Positions 22,666 to 34,640 are shown, numbered from the stretch's first letter. The stretch: 64,000 nucleotides of DNA from Plantago ovata (GCA_028274465.1 CM051456.1:51249360-51313359), one strand, 5' to 3'. Numbers and translations are program-made. The notes: generated from the sequence alone by a model not told the origin.

Positions 22666-22990
22666 AGAAATGGTTTCATCATAGCTTCAACTACGTACCT
22701 TGGTCATACAGACCCGAACACAGCTGAAATATATGCCTTTGAATAAGGTGTTGAATTCTGTATTCAACTAGACATTAAAAAACTTGTCATTCAAATGGAC
22801 TCACAATATTTACTCTCTTGTTTTAAACAGGAAGGAAGAAGGAAGCAGCTCATACCATGCACCAGGTCCTTTTGGAGGATGCGCTTAGGATGCTAGAATA
22901 AATGGAACAAGTGCAAATGACCTTTGTGTATAGAAAAATGATTCGAACTGCTGATCATATAGTCAATGAGGGCCGTACTTGAACTTTTGG
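22666..22990 (+). pseudogene. RNase H-like (RVT_3 type) pseudogene fragment
   Basis: Conceptual translation gives GFIIASTTYLG, then NTAEIYAFE, a stop, and LDIKKLVIQMDSQ. After a frame change comes VYRKMIRTADHIVNEG. These match the order of plant RNase H-like domains from LINE-derived or reverse-transcriptase-like proteins (AE-alpha helix, LxxxxDS, then the HVxREANxxAD segment). Stops and shifts make it non-functional. The LTR ending at 22665 cuts its 5' side. Confidence 0.6.
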
Positions 22991-23270
22991 AAGAAGTCAC
23001 CAAACTTTAGACTCTTTGTTTTGTTTGGGATACTATCCCAATTGGATGATTATACTTTTAAATTCAGACCCACTTTATGTTTCCGTATCGTAACTTAAAA
23101 CCATTTTATCGTTTCGTAAATATTTGATTTAAAAAAAAAAATGCTTAGAACCATAAATAAATAACGGATCAGATTCATTCAGAGCTACATCAGTAGTCGA
23201 GCTGAATAGAAATCCCCTAGTACTTCTCGTTAACCAAACTAGACCGAGTAAAAAAGATAGTACTTCACTT
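22991..23270. other. No feature recognised
   Basis: AT-rich sequence without a supported gene, ending at the putative transposon terminus at 23271. Confidence 0.5.
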
Positions 23271-23297
23271 GGGGCCTGTTTGGTTGGGGTGCGCATT
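23271..23297 (+). repeat. Putative left terminus of a Harbinger-type element
   Basis: GGGGCCTGTTTGGTTGGGG is a typical plant PIF/Harbinger-type end. Fifteen bases (GCCTGTTTGGTTGGG), plus TGC and ATT just inside, recur inverted at 54344-54370. The outer flank is ACTT(G) here and ACTTG there. The pairing is a hypothesis; see findings. Confidence 0.45.
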
Positions 23298-24027
23298 GAC
23301 CACGCGTTAAAGTGCATAAGTTGAGATGCACATTCGGTCCAACTTAATGTGTACTAAAACCGGTGAGGGAACCTCGATCCTCACCGTTTGTTTTTTATTT
23401 TTCTGTGGTGTGTTTCAGGTGTATTTGGACCAGATTTCTTGAAAAATTTATATTGTTTGGTTTGGTGGTGTAGATGGGTCAGCCCAACAATTTAATAGTC
23501 AAAGCCCAAATAAACACACTTTCCACACTCATTCGTCTGTTTGGTTATATCTGTGCGTACGTTTTCAGTTATATTAATGCGGATTTTTTCTGGGAAAATA
23601 GCCGGTTACATGAGAAGACGTTTAACGGGTTTAACGGATACTGGATGCAGCTTTCACTGGGAAATTGAAGATTGAAATCATTGTTGCAGCTATCACTCGG
23701 CAATTGAAGACTGAAATCATCGATGAACTACTGATTCCAATATTTCTAGCAGCAGCCCGTAAGGTGAATTCGATTGAAATTGGTTGTTTACTTTCAATTC
23801 TTTGTTCCATTCGAATAATTAAGTACACAATTACGCACGATATTTCTATTTATTGTTGTTGTTGGATCAGTTTCGATAGTATCATTTCAATGTGCTGGTT
23901 TAGTATGAACCCTAATTTTCTTCAATATCATAGTTGCTTAAACAGAATAGTTTGGTTACAACAGAATAGGGAATTAAAGGGGTACAGAACTGCTAATTAG
24001 TGACAGAGCATCAGTTGATTTATTTGG
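23298..24027. other. Terminal noncoding region, no gene recognised
   Basis: Contains a short hairpin (GGTGAGG ... CCTCACC near 23365-23388) and several TGTTTGG motifs. Short open frames here have no supporting family or splice signals. Confidence 0.4.
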
Positions 24028-24988
24028 TCACTTCCTAATGAACTTATCCATGATTGTTTTTATGCCACTAGTGTTACTAATATTCCTGTAATTTCCAGTA
24101 TCTTCTTCTGTTGGTTGATCATCTTCAAATGCAATCTTCTTCTTTGCCTTTCCATTGTTGCTGCACTCAGTAGTAGGCACATTACACATTTGGGACATTG
24201 GTGCGTCTATTTCTAGGATACGGGCTATAAAATCCGGGGACATTGGAGGGTATGGTGTTCCATGATCCAGTGACCACATAGGTTCCGTTTTTGGGGTTGG
24301 GGGTAACAAAATGTCTCTGTTGACAGAAATAGGGCTATTTGGAATACGAAACTCAGGTACAGGGAACTGGTGTAGATTGAAAGAAAATGGAATAATTGCA
24401 AGGTTGGTTTGAACTGGATTTGCAGCAGTTTTCCAAGTTTCGTCAAACAATGCATTCCAGCCTTCAAACAGTATGATTAACTCTTTCCATAATGGTTCAC
24501 CTATCTCAAAGTACCATTTTACATTTTTTCAGCCTACATTTCATTAACAGAATATGAGCAAATAAGGTTTATATATTTTGCAAAAGTTTAAAAATTTGTA
24601 GAAAAGATGATTCAATTTAGCTTAGTACCTGCACAGCCTGACTCCATATCTCTGGATCAGCATTGAATCTGTGCTCCTCTTCATCCCATTTCATGCCAGG
24701 TTTGTTTAGTAGCATTTTGAAAACACTGTGTCGCTGATTCAACTTTCTCACCACCACTCTGATATCTTCTACTTGGTGAGTAGTGCCAACAGCAAAAGCA
24801 AGATTCTTTTGAGCAATGTGATAGGCTGCATGAACAACATCTGGCCATTCCCACTCCCCTTCATATGCAAGATCACATAGGTTGTTGATAAGTTGCCTTA
24901 CATGGTTCTTTGGGAAGGATGGATCGTAAAAAGCTCTGTCCTGTTCCTTCTATGTGATAGGAATTAGAGTCATTTTTTGGTTGTTCAT
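24028..24988 (-). pseudogene. Gene A: Myb/SANT-like paralogue, broken twice
   Basis: Exon 1 (24988 to 24629) encodes a Myb/SANT-like domain with the family signature PSFPKNHVRQLI, WEWP, LNQRHSVFKMLL, GMKWDEE and ADPEIW. Exon 2 (24533 to 24028) carries the conserved extension WYFEIGEPLWKELIILFEGW followed by a variable Pro-rich and then basic/acidic tail. A TAG at 24950-24952 replaces the Trp found in gene D at this position. The exon 2 frame works only if one more A is present in the run just after its start (near 24527). With these lesions it is probably a pseudogene. The intron sits exactly where those of B, C and D do. In Harbinger elements such proteins bind DNA with the transposase. Confidence 0.65.
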
Positions 24989-25873
24989 AGAGGGTGTGAA
25001 TTTAGATGTAAAGACTTTGGAGTTGGTTCAAAATAAGTTTGACAAAGACTTAGGTAAATATATATAGGGTACAGTTCTGCTTCATTAATTTAAGTTGTTT
25101 GCAATGCTCTAACATTTAGGATACAATTGTTCTGGAACTTAATTACATGTATTAATCATGTATTAATGTCTAAGTTGGAGCTTAATATTGGTTGTGATTA
25201 GGAAACCATATTACCTGGCTTACTTTTTTTACTGATGAACCACATTAATGGATTTTGCTTTATCATGTGATATGAAATTTCCCTAGAAAAATTAAAAAAT
25301 TAAATGCATTGGTAGCACCTTTACAGTATCTATATACATGAAAATATGATAGAATCTTCATTTATTTGAATCTTGTATGAATGTGACATGTTCTGAATGA
25401 CCTGATTTTATCTTCCTTAAATGAATTGCTCTATAAAGCTTATAGTTACTGAAAAGACAATCCATATACTTTGTTTATGTGTATGTAAGTTGAGTCTTTT
25501 GTTCTGTTCCAAAAATATCAGGTATACATTTTGATGATTTATGTATTGAATGTATGCTGCCAACAATCCTTGAAGTACCTAGTCTGCTGCATCTGTATGA
25601 AACTTTACTGCATTTTTAATCTTTAATTTTTACAGATATGTTTCCTTATTTGTTTATCTTAGATGTTGGGTGTTGAGTACTCTACCTAATAGAGTCTGAA
25701 ATTTGCCCCCTACACTGAAATAAATTTGAAAATATGCAAAAATTCAACCATCTTTCTACCATGTGATAAATGCTTAGGTTTTGGCAGTTTACTACAAAAC
25801 TTCAAAGTTCAATAATACAATATAGAAGAACTATACTCATTCTCTTCCAAACACACATACTATATATCAATCA
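24989..25873. other. Intergenic, nothing recognised
   Basis: AT-rich sequence between divergent genes A and E. It presumably contains both promoters. No motif stands out. Confidence 0.4.
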
Positions 25874-26341
25874 ATGGCTACTTCAAGTGAGTCTGCTTCA
25901 AATGTTGCTGATTTGCACCAGCGTAATAGGCGTGCTGATGCTCCTTTCAACGGCAGGCTATGTAATTGCAAACTAATTCCCATGCCGATGTATGCATTCA
26001 CCGCTGGCAGAGTTGGGAGGCGTTTCCTTGCCTTCCCTAAGCCGTCAGGCCACCAGTGCGACTACTTTGACTGGCTTGATGTTGTCATGACCCCTAAAGA
26101 GGTGGAGTTCGGCAACATAGTCTACAACAAACTGAAGAAGGAGAAGACTCAGAACGAGGCACTTCAAGCACAGGTGCACAGTTTGGTGATAGAAAGGCAG
26201 TCTGTTGATTCCGCCAACAAGGAGTTGCAGATGAAAGTTAAGGTGCTGGAGGAGCTTAAGATGAGTAGGGGTCCGAGTGTCCTTCTGGGATTTCTCTTTG
26301 CTGTTGTGTTGTGCATCGCCTGGTTCATGACCAAGGATTAA
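25874..26341 (+). CDS. Gene E: GRF-type zinc-finger-like protein with coiled coil and C-terminal membrane anchor
   Basis: Single-exon protein of 155 residues starting MATSSESA. Residues about 34-75 match the GRF zinc finger: CNCKLIPM, then GRRFLAF, then CDYFDWLD. The third cysteine of the usual C-x-C...C...C set is replaced (FLAF where FxxC is typical), so metal binding may be altered. A coiled coil follows (about 80-130, leucine heptads, ALQAQVHSL, ELQMKVKVLEEL), then one hydrophobic segment (LLGFLFAVVLCIAWFM, about 137-152) and a short basic end, as in many plant GRF proteins. Their function is unknown. They are common among transposon-linked genes. It is transcribed toward gene F. Confidence 0.65.
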   Translation: MATSSESASNVADLHQRNRRADAPFNGRLCNCKLIPMPMYAFTAGRVGRRFLAFPKPSGHQCDYFDWLDVVMTPKEVEFGNIVYNKLKKEKTQNEALQAQVHSLVIERQSVDSANKELQMKVKVLEELKMSRGPSVLLGFLFAVVLCIAWFMTKD

Positions 26342-26833
26342 GCTACATTAAGTTTTCTGCTTATGATTGTATTATCCGTATTAGTTTAATCTCGTATTTC
26401 AATGTGTACTTCGCCATGAGTACCGATTTCCTCTTCGGATTGTTTTAATGATTATGTCGACTTTGTTATGTTATGGAGACTAACTAATTCAAATTATTAT
26501 CTTCCATACTACCTGCTGAGATATATTCTTATATGAATGATCAAATTAATGAAAAAAATGTAGTACATACAAAATAATCTATGTATTCTACAATGGTGTA
26601 TTGGATGATAATTGAGAACTTAGTATAACAATTAAATTTGATTAGATTTCGTAGTAGGTAACCGAAATATTGTAAATGCAGGGGTGAATGTGATAATGTT
26701 TACAATTTATTGCATTTATATCAATAATTATTTCATAAATGTAAATGAACCAGCAGGGAATACAAGGGTTTACAGTTCTTTCTTGACTAATCTACTTCCT
26801 TTCTCCGTTTTCTCCAGTTTAAAATCGATCTCC
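26342..26833. other. Spacer between E and F, nothing recognised
   Basis: AT-rich, no open frame with support. It would include the terminator of E and the promoter of F. Confidence 0.4.
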
Positions 26834-28064
26834 ATGGAATCAGCAGGGCAGAATTTCGGTCCAGAATACGAGCATGCTTTCGATGAGTACGGACATCCAA
26901 TTCCGGGCAACATTTCAGCTCTTGAAAGTATTAACATACCCCCAAGCTGGAAAAGAAACAGAATCAGTAAGTCCCAATTTGACATACTTTGAGATTCTCT
27001 ACTTTTCAATTTCAGGTTTCTCTGCATGCTGAGTTAATTAGAAACTCGTAGTATGAAAACAATTTCTTAATACTGGGCCAATTTTAGTGTATCGACTGTG
27101 TATTAAGCTTAAAAACGTGCCTGTGATGTGGTGTTATTGGAATGTGAATAGCTACCTATGTTTTTAACACCTAACAATGCTTCATTGATTCATTATTGTT
27201 GTCAACAACCATCATCGATCATATATGCTGTGATCTGCTTGATCATATAATGGTTGGCTTGTAATACTAGAAAAATCAGCTATTACAACACTATTTAGCT
27301 TCTTATTGTAGTAAGATTAGAATGATTTATATTTGTTATCCCCTTGCTTGTTTGTTATTGCAGCATCGTAGAATTTGATTTTGACATATGAACTGCTCTT
27401 ATAATTTGAAACAGAAAGGCTTCCACATCACTCTTCAATTAAGTTGTGGGGTGGAGGGAGGTGGTATTTGAGAGATGAAGGGCTTGAGTATTTAGGCGGA
27501 GAATTAAAATACATTCACAATTGTGACATGAGAAAGTTTGGGATCTGGGATCTGTTTGCTGCTGCATCAAATTGTGGCTTCAAGACTGGGATTCAAACTA
27601 TGGCTTCGTTTGTTCATCCCCACGGAAATGACTTGGTACCCCTGGAAAGTGACGAGGACGTGAAGTATATGTTCTTCGTTGGGAACAATTACTGCCGCCC
27701 TAGTGTTAAGGTTTATACTCAAGACACCGACCTACAAGTGTACCCTGATAGACCTCTAGAAGACCTGTATTTGATTCCAAGAACAATTCCTGATGTTGCT
27801 AGAGCTGGTAATATTGTTCTTTGCACAAAAAAAGTAGAGGAAAAGCTGGAAGACATGAATTCGTGGAGTACTGAAGAGAAAGGATTGAAGGAGAAGCTTG
27901 GTTTGACATGGTACATTTCTCCTCACAAGGATCCAGAACCTGCTTGCAAAAATCCTGACCTCCAGCTCCGTCCTTTGGCAATTAGGGGATTGAGTGAAAG
28001 GGAGATGCTAGTCGAGGATGATGTGATTGGTCAGTACCTTGATCTGGATGATGATGATATTTAA
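26834..28064 (+). CDS. Gene F: PB1-like domain protein, two exons
   Basis: Exons 26834-26966 and 27415-28064 join in phase across a GTAAGT...ACAG intron to give 260 residues with no stops. The start ATG follows an AT-rich leader. Residues about 55-145 resemble the PB1-like domain found in many plant transposon-linked proteins: LWGGGRWYLRDEG, YLGGELKYIHNCD, a helix, then LVPLESDEDVKYMF and VKVYTQD. The C-terminal half is variable, with a conserved WYISP and an acidic end (DLDDDDI). Gene G is a divergent paralogue with the same intron position and the same TQD and WYxSP landmarks. Function unknown; PB1 folds usually mediate protein contacts. Confidence 0.6.
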
Positions 28065-28719
28065 CTGTGTAATGTTTGCTTGAATGCCCTCGGTTTTCTT
28101 TTGTTTTGTTTACTAGAAATGATTGAACTATCAATATTATCTATGTATTCCTCCTTACAGACATTTAAATACGTTTTGAAGAACTATTGATGTAAAATGT
28201 TCTTCTGTATTCATTTAGTTTGGTTGAAGCTAAATATTATCAGAAAATTCAATCATGGCTAAGAAATATTAAAGATCACAGTCCGACCAGTGGAGTTAGT
28301 ATATTTCAGGAATACTTATTAGATAGCTTAGAGTATTTTCCTATCCAAGTAGTTGCGAATTAGATTGTTTAGCATCTATATCATTAGCTGCAACATTGAG
28401 CATTTTGTTCCGTTTGTTCTTATTTTATCTATATCATTAGCTGCAACATTGAGCATTTTGTTCCGTTTGTTCTTATTTTATGCGGTTGCCTTGATCGAAA
28501 GATTAGATACAACCACCCGTTTCATTCATGCATAAAATCTGAAATAGTCTAATACATAAAATAGTTCGAAATTCCAAACACAAGACGTACAACATAGCTA
28601 CTGAAACATAAGACTAAATAGGAGATAACATCGACATAAGGTCATAAAGTTGTAAACGATAAACATCCTAGACTTGGGGGTGGATTGTAACCGAACATAA
28701 TTTCCTAGTCATATCCGAA
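28065..28719. other. Convergent spacer between F and B
   Basis: No gene seen. It contains a 53-bp perfect tandem duplication (28375-28427, 28428-28480). Confidence 0.6.
28375..28480. repeat. 53-bp tandem duplication
   Basis: Two identical adjacent units beginning TCTATATCATTAGCTGC. Confidence 0.9.
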
Positions 28720-29576
28720 CTACTCCTTGCTCTTACATTTCCTGTGATCACGGTAGTTTGGACGGAAGGAGTACTCTTTTTTTGTAGAAGAACTCTCAGC
28801 TTGGTTCTCGCAATTTGCAGACTCCACTGCATCAGGTGAATCTTCACCATCTTCAGAATCCGGAACTTCAATTGTTTTCCAGAATGGATCATCTGCGTCG
28901 AGTGAAGCCACATCAAGCCATGAGTCGGGAACATAATGCTCTGGCTGGACAGTCTTCCAGTATGGATCGTCTGAGTCAAGAGATGCAGTCTCCTCCCAAC
29001 CACCTGCAACATAATCCGTGCTTTCAGCATACTCGCCATGCCAATAAGCCCATCCATCGAAAATACAAGCCAGCTCATCCCACATTGGTTGACCTGCAAC
29101 CTTGTACCAGGCATTGCATGGATCTGCCTGCATATTGGCCGAAAAAAATGATACTTCAGGTTGCATGTAGTACTTTTTTTTTTTAAATAAAAATAAAGAT
29201 GTATAATTGCATAGAACTAACAGTCACATATTTACCTTCAGTAGCTCACTCCACACATCTGGACTGGCAGTCAACTTGTTGCATTCAGAGTTCCACTCCA
29301 CTCCTTTTGCTGATCTCAACTTCGTGAATGTGACGTGACGCTTATGAAGCAGATTGATACCATCTCTTATCTGCTTGTCAGTGTAAGCCAATTGCAACTC
29401 AGAGTTGATATAGGCACGAACAGCCGTGTACCCCTGATCAACTAAACCTGGCCAGATCCAGTCTCCTTTCTCACAAAGCTCGCTCAACTTCGAAACAATG
29501 AGCTTCATATGAGCCTCAGATATTACCTCTCCACTCCCGTACCAGGTTGTTTCACGTTCAGGCGGTAAGCTGCCAT
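28720..29576 (-). CDS. Gene B: Myb/SANT-like paralogue with internal DDPxWKT repeats
   Basis: Exon 1 (to 29236) and exon 2 (29127-28720) join in phase at the family's conserved intron position. Exon 1 carries the Myb/SANT-like signature: HMKLIVSKLSEL, WIWP, INLLHKRHVTFTKL, GVEWNSE, ASPDVWSELLK. Exon 2 begins ADPCNAWYKVAGQPMWDEL, the conserved extension after plant Myb/SANT-like domains, then contains two copies of an ASLDxDDPxWKT module and a basic end. The likely start ATG at 29576 (MAAYRL) is one frame off the domain. Either a one-base change lies at about 29555-29565 or translation begins at the in-frame ATG at 29508, which would clip the domain. Probably nuclear DNA-binding. Confidence 0.55.
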
Positions 29577-30513
29577 TTTCAAAGGAACGTGTTTGTGTGG
29601 TGAATTTTGAGAGTTGATTATTTAGTTGTAGTTGTTGTGTGAGTAATGTTGAACTGTCTCTAGTTTAGACTACTTATAGACCACTTACAATTTCAGATTT
29701 ATAAACCAAAACATTAAATATGTTAGTACCTAATCTATACTTGTGTTAAAGGCTGCTTAAATTATTAAAAGGCCAGCATATGGTGTGTGTTATGGCCTTA
29801 ATATATTTGTGAAGGATTGAACTTATATTACAATGTGTTCATGGAAAAATCTTACTAACTGCTACTGCTATAGTCATGTAACAAATTTATTTTGTAGTTT
29901 ATAAAATAAATACTCTTCTGTCTCATCAATATGGCCTTTTTATGTGTGTTCATTTGGAGATTATTTTTAAGCATAATGAAGTAAAATTGTAGTTGGAACT
30001 TGAATTACCATTGAACATTTTTTATAATAGTCGATAATGACGTCTATATGTGTCGATATTCAAACTTTCCCACATCAAAATATATACTTTACAAAGGTAG
30101 ATGATATATTAATATTAGTATATAGGTTAAATCTTAGTCTGTTATGAAGATATTAATAATAAAATATATTGATGTAGCTTAGGATTCCAAGAAACAGATC
30201 AAGGGTTGAGATTTATTCATAGAAAAAGGTTACTTTCTTTGATCCTCTCCTAAAACACGCTTCAATCTGCATTAAAAACAATCACTTCTGATTGCATCAA
30301 TCGATGTTTATCATGACAAATCTCAGCAGCCTCAATGCAATAGTCTTATCAATATCTTCATCCATTCTATACACAATCAATGAAGACACGCGCATTGGTA
30401 GAGATATTAAGTGTAAATCTGCTTTACACCTTTCTTCTTTTCTCAGACAACAGGTTTCCTAATTCAAGCAAACTCTGTTTTGTAATTACTCTCCTTTCCC
30501 GTAATAGGACTCT
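29577..30513. other. Divergent intergenic region between B and G
   Basis: AT-rich, nothing recognised. It presumably holds both promoters. Confidence 0.4.
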
Positions 30514-32199
30514 ATGGATACTGGAAAGAAGGTGATGCAAGGCAGTGGTGATGGCATTGGGAAGGAGAAAGGAGGAAGACCAGTGAAGGCAAGGACCGTT
30601 CGAGGTGAGTTATTTCTTACCTGCTTCCAGCTACTGCGAATTTAATTTTGTTGCCTGCTGCATGCTCCTGTTTCATTTCCCGTTTCATGCTATATGTTTT
30701 TGAGTAGACTTAATTTATTAGACCCTTTATACACCAATTGATGTAAAGAAAAAAAGGTACTGTCTTGAATTGATGTATCAATTAGCAATGTTTTGATTGT
30801 TCTGCTTCCTTACTGTTTTGATTGTTCTGTTGTGCTACTGGTGGGAGCATTTAACTGTGCAAGACAAAGTCGACCATGCAATATTCACCTATTTTAACAT
30901 TATAAGATTTTACAGGAAAAAATATTTTATTGTTCAATGAATATGCAATACAAGAATTCATAGGTAGTTGTTCTGCAGTGTATATTTTAACCATAGCTTC
31001 TGTGTTTAGTGAAGTTGGTAATGGATATTGGCTTTAGGAAGATTGTTTTATGAGTTGATCGATTATTCAGTCATTATGTGAGTAATTAGGATTCAATTTG
31101 AATAATACCTGTTTGATTTTGCTTTTTCTGTGTATCTTCTCAATTGTTACTTGGTTACAGTTTTGATGATGTACTGACTGTTTGGTTGCAAAAATCATTC
31201 CGTAAAGTCGTAGTATCATATCTGATTAAGTGGGATAGAAATTAAGAAGCTACATGAAGTTGCACATAAGATCAATAAATTAATCTACCAATGTGTTTAT
31301 GGCTCGTATCTGTCAGTTTTGTTGTTTGGCTTCCTAACCCCAAGCACCATATGAGACTTAGTATTCATCAATTCATATTAATGTTTGTATGCAACAATAT
31401 ATTTTAAGATTGAAAATATATAAAAGCAGACTTCAAATATCAGAAGTGTTTTTTTCATATTTTAGATATTTTCAACTTAAAATCTTTCACTAACATTTAT
31501 GTTTGAATAGCAAAAAGTTTCATGGAAGCAATCTGACACTAGTATTAAAAATAACTGTCCAAGTTTGGTTTCCATCTATTTGACGTATGTAATAACAGAT
31601 TAACGAATGAACTTGTTTCATATTTTTTATTCCTTTTTTAATTTTTATAAGGTCCACCGGCTGAGTTGAAGACTATAATCCTGGTTGGGGGTGGAAGATG
31701 GAATGTGCACCCAACTAATGGGTTATTTTATTTTAATCCAAGAAAACAATATGTTCACTGCTGTGATCCACAAAAATTCGATATGAATGAGCTGCTTCGA
31801 GCTATTTTGCAATCTGTTGGTGATCGCCTTGCACCTAACTGGTTTTGGTATCACACTCATGGATGTGTTTTTCCCACCGGCCTGACCCAAATCCAGAACA
31901 ATGATGATGTTAGCAGAATGTGGGCTAATGTTGTCGCTTTTCGCTCAAGAGTTGCAGTCGTGTTCACTCAAGATATTATAGTTGAAATAGATGCAACTTG
32001 GCAGAAAACATTGTACCGGATTCCTGCCCAAGTCCCTATAATTGATTCGAACTTCAAGGTGTTTGATATGTATGTTGAAGTTGCGCAGTCGGAATGGATT
32101 GCTAATAGGGCTGGACCGGCTAAGGAATGGGAGGAAGCTACTACTGGATCATCTTGGTATGTGTCTCCTTGTCCGGTGCCACTTGTACTTGGTGTCTAA
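30514..32199 (+). CDS. Gene G: PB1-like paralogue of F, two exons
   Basis: Exon 1 (30514-30604) encodes a short basic N terminus (MDTGKKVMQGSGDG ... GGRPVKARTVR). Exon 2 (31652-32199) follows a 1047-bp GT-AG intron, joins in phase and gives 212 residues. The domain has ILVGGGRWNVHP, YVHCCDPQKFD, an amphipathic helix, a WFWYHTH strand, NNDDVSRMW and VVFTQD, and ends with SSWYVSP. The landmarks match gene F, but overall identity is low. I infer a PB1-like fold. No catalytic residues are evident. The gene lies between B and C, so plus-strand and minus-strand members of the two families alternate here. Confidence 0.55.
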
Positions 32200-32699
32200 A
32201 CATTTGACTTCTTGATCTATTTCAATCCCTGGAAACTTGAACTGCTTTATTTTGCAATGAACAACTAATCAATCATTCTGTGGTAGTATATATTTGGTTT
32301 TGATCAATAGACGATATAGCTTCGGGTATCGTTTTTAAATTTCTGATTAAATGGTGTTGTTCAGTTGGCTAATTAGATCATTCATGTATCTGTATCATTG
32401 AATTCGAATTTCTTATCGAATTAGCTACTTAATCCCAAACCTTAAAACATAGTTAAGCCACTTTTAAAAATTAAATTACTAGACAAATGTAATTCAACAA
32501 TCCAATCCCTTTCGTTGAAAAAACAACAGTGATCCAAAAGTACAATAGCAATTTCCAAACACTACCCCCCAGTGACTACTTTGAAGAACACTAATAAGAA
32601 CTACAACATGAATTAAAAAGATACCTACTAAACTGGCCAGATTGACCATAAGTAGGTGCGGATTGATTGTTGTTAAACTTAACTAAACTCAGAAATGAA
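32200..32699. other. Convergent spacer between G and C, nothing recognised
   Basis: AT-rich, no supported gene. Confidence 0.4.
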
Positions 32700-33684
32700 C
32701 TACTCATCACAATCTGTGTCATTCTCCTCCTCGATTATCTCCTTAGGCTCTTCGCGGAACATTGCTTCTTTCTTCTTCCTGTTTGCCTCAACCCTGCGGT
32801 TCCATGTGCCAGCTGACAACTCATGTAATGGACTACTTGCAGTAGATTCTCCAGGAGAATCAGTGAAGTCCCAGATGATTTTTTTCTTGCACATTTCTTG
32901 CTCTCACTGACTAAGCATGACTTTTCCCACTCAGCAGAAGTGATGAAGGAGAATCCAGGAGAGCTGGAATCATGTGATGCAAACAGCATTGGGCGCTGGT
33001 TGAGAGGAGATACTGCATGCACAACTGTAAGTGCCTGAGATGTGACTGGAGCAAGAGGAGATGTTGGTGAGTTTGGTTCCTCAAGATCATAAGTGCCAGT
33101 GGGCTCAATGCTGTCTTCTCCCTTATTAGCAAAAGAATCTGGAGCATAGCAGAAGCCGATTCCCTCAAACAAAATTCCTAAGTCAAGCCAGAGGGGATCT
33201 CCAGCAGCTACGTACCAGAGAACTCGCTTGTCCTTCTACAAACAAATAGAAATAGAAAATGGTGTTACAACCAACGTAATAATAAATTTTAAAAAGTATT
33301 TTAAGTTTCATTGTAATAAAATTGTAACCATACCACCATTAAGCGTTCCCAGACACCATCATCTGCCTCAAACCTGTTTATGGCAGAGTTCCATTTCACG
33401 TTGTCAACATTCCGCATCATGGAAAACACGTAATGCCTATCATACAGCAGCTTAATGACCTTGACAACATCATCTCTGTGGTAAACAACGTCAAACTTGC
33501 AATAGAGCTTGTTGATCATCTGGTCGATTGGCCACCATTTTTTCATTGGCCAGTCCCAGGCAGCATGATCAATCTGGATTTTTTTCAGACCATCAAGCAG
33601 AAACAGAACATGTTCCTTAGGGAACTTGGCATCATAGAAAACCAAATCCTGCTGGGCAGTCGCAATAGCATTAGAGTGATTCAT
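32700..33684 (-). CDS. Gene C: Myb/SANT-like paralogue, C-terminal frame ambiguous
   Basis: Exon 1 (33684-33334) starts ATG and encodes DLVFYDAKFPKEHVLFLL, WDWP, LLYDRHYVFSMM, NVKWNSA and ADDGVWERL, the family signature. Exon 2 (33235 leftwards) gives WYVAAGDPLWLDLGILFEG and a Ser/Pro-rich tail. In the register set by exon 1 the frame ends at 32735. The other frame after an A7 run near 32888 encodes a more typical charged tail ending IIEEENDTDCDE at 32700. A one-base change in that run, or an assembly error, is likely. Otherwise the gene looks intact. Confidence 0.55.
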
Positions 33685-34640
33685 TGTTAGTTGAAACTTG
33701 TTGGGATGTGTATTTTTTTTTTTTTTTTTTGTGTTGTAGACAAGTAGTAATTGGATTGCAAACTAGGCAGTTTTGGTAATGTTTGGATAAGTTATTAAAA
33801 GGCTTTGTTCTTTGTATATCAGAAGGGGTGTTGTGGTTAAGTTTGAGTCTAATTGTGACCTTTTTATAATGTGGTTGGGGTAATAGCTGGTTTCATGAAA
33901 TGATATTAATGCAGCCATGATAAACCTTGTTTATTGTTATTTTTCTTTCATAAACCCTGCTGGTTTCCTTGAATTTTTCTTTGATAAACCTTGCTGGTTT
34001 CCTTGAATTTTTCTTAAGTTATTGTTATTTTTTAAAATTAATGTTTGCAGAATAGTTAGAAATTTGTAGGCTATATTTTAAATTTTCTCTACTTATAAGC
34101 CAATAATTTCATAATTCATTCAATATTAACCTTCGGTAGACATTATAATACTGTTTGGTTACCCCTAAAGTAGATCATATGAGAACCGTTAAAACACTTA
34201 GGATGTTGTGTTAAAAATAGAGCAGAAATTAAACTTCCTTTTTTTTTTTTTTTACTTCTTTTTACAAATTAAACTTCCTTTCTGATGTTTTGATTTCATT
34301 ACTGCATTCATGATCTGCATCAGAAATTTCAGATTTCTTCATTGTCATCTGCATCAGAAATCAGAAATATGTTGATTTCAATGCTTTCCTTTATCATGTT
34401 CAGTAGCCATTATAAGTTGTCCAAAAATATCAGATTGCTAGAAGGACCTCATTTATTCTTTGATTTCATGGTTGCAACTCAATTGAATGTGATGTAGATA
34501 ATACATTACCACAACATGTTAGTTGTTTATCATAATCTTATATTAATAGTCTTCAAATGGTTTGTGTTCTTATTGATAATTCCTCCTATTTGCTTAGAAC
34601 ATTTAGTGTAAATGTGTTTATTTTCCAAAAACTTTTTCAA
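33685..34640. other. Intergenic region up to the MULE, nothing recognised
   Basis: AT-rich with two short direct repeats around 33950-34020 (CTTGAATTTTTCTT twice) and poly-T runs. No gene. Confidence 0.4.

Noticed and set aside
23474-24000. Short plus-strand frames near the left terminus
   Set aside because: No domain, no splice continuity and no conserved residues.
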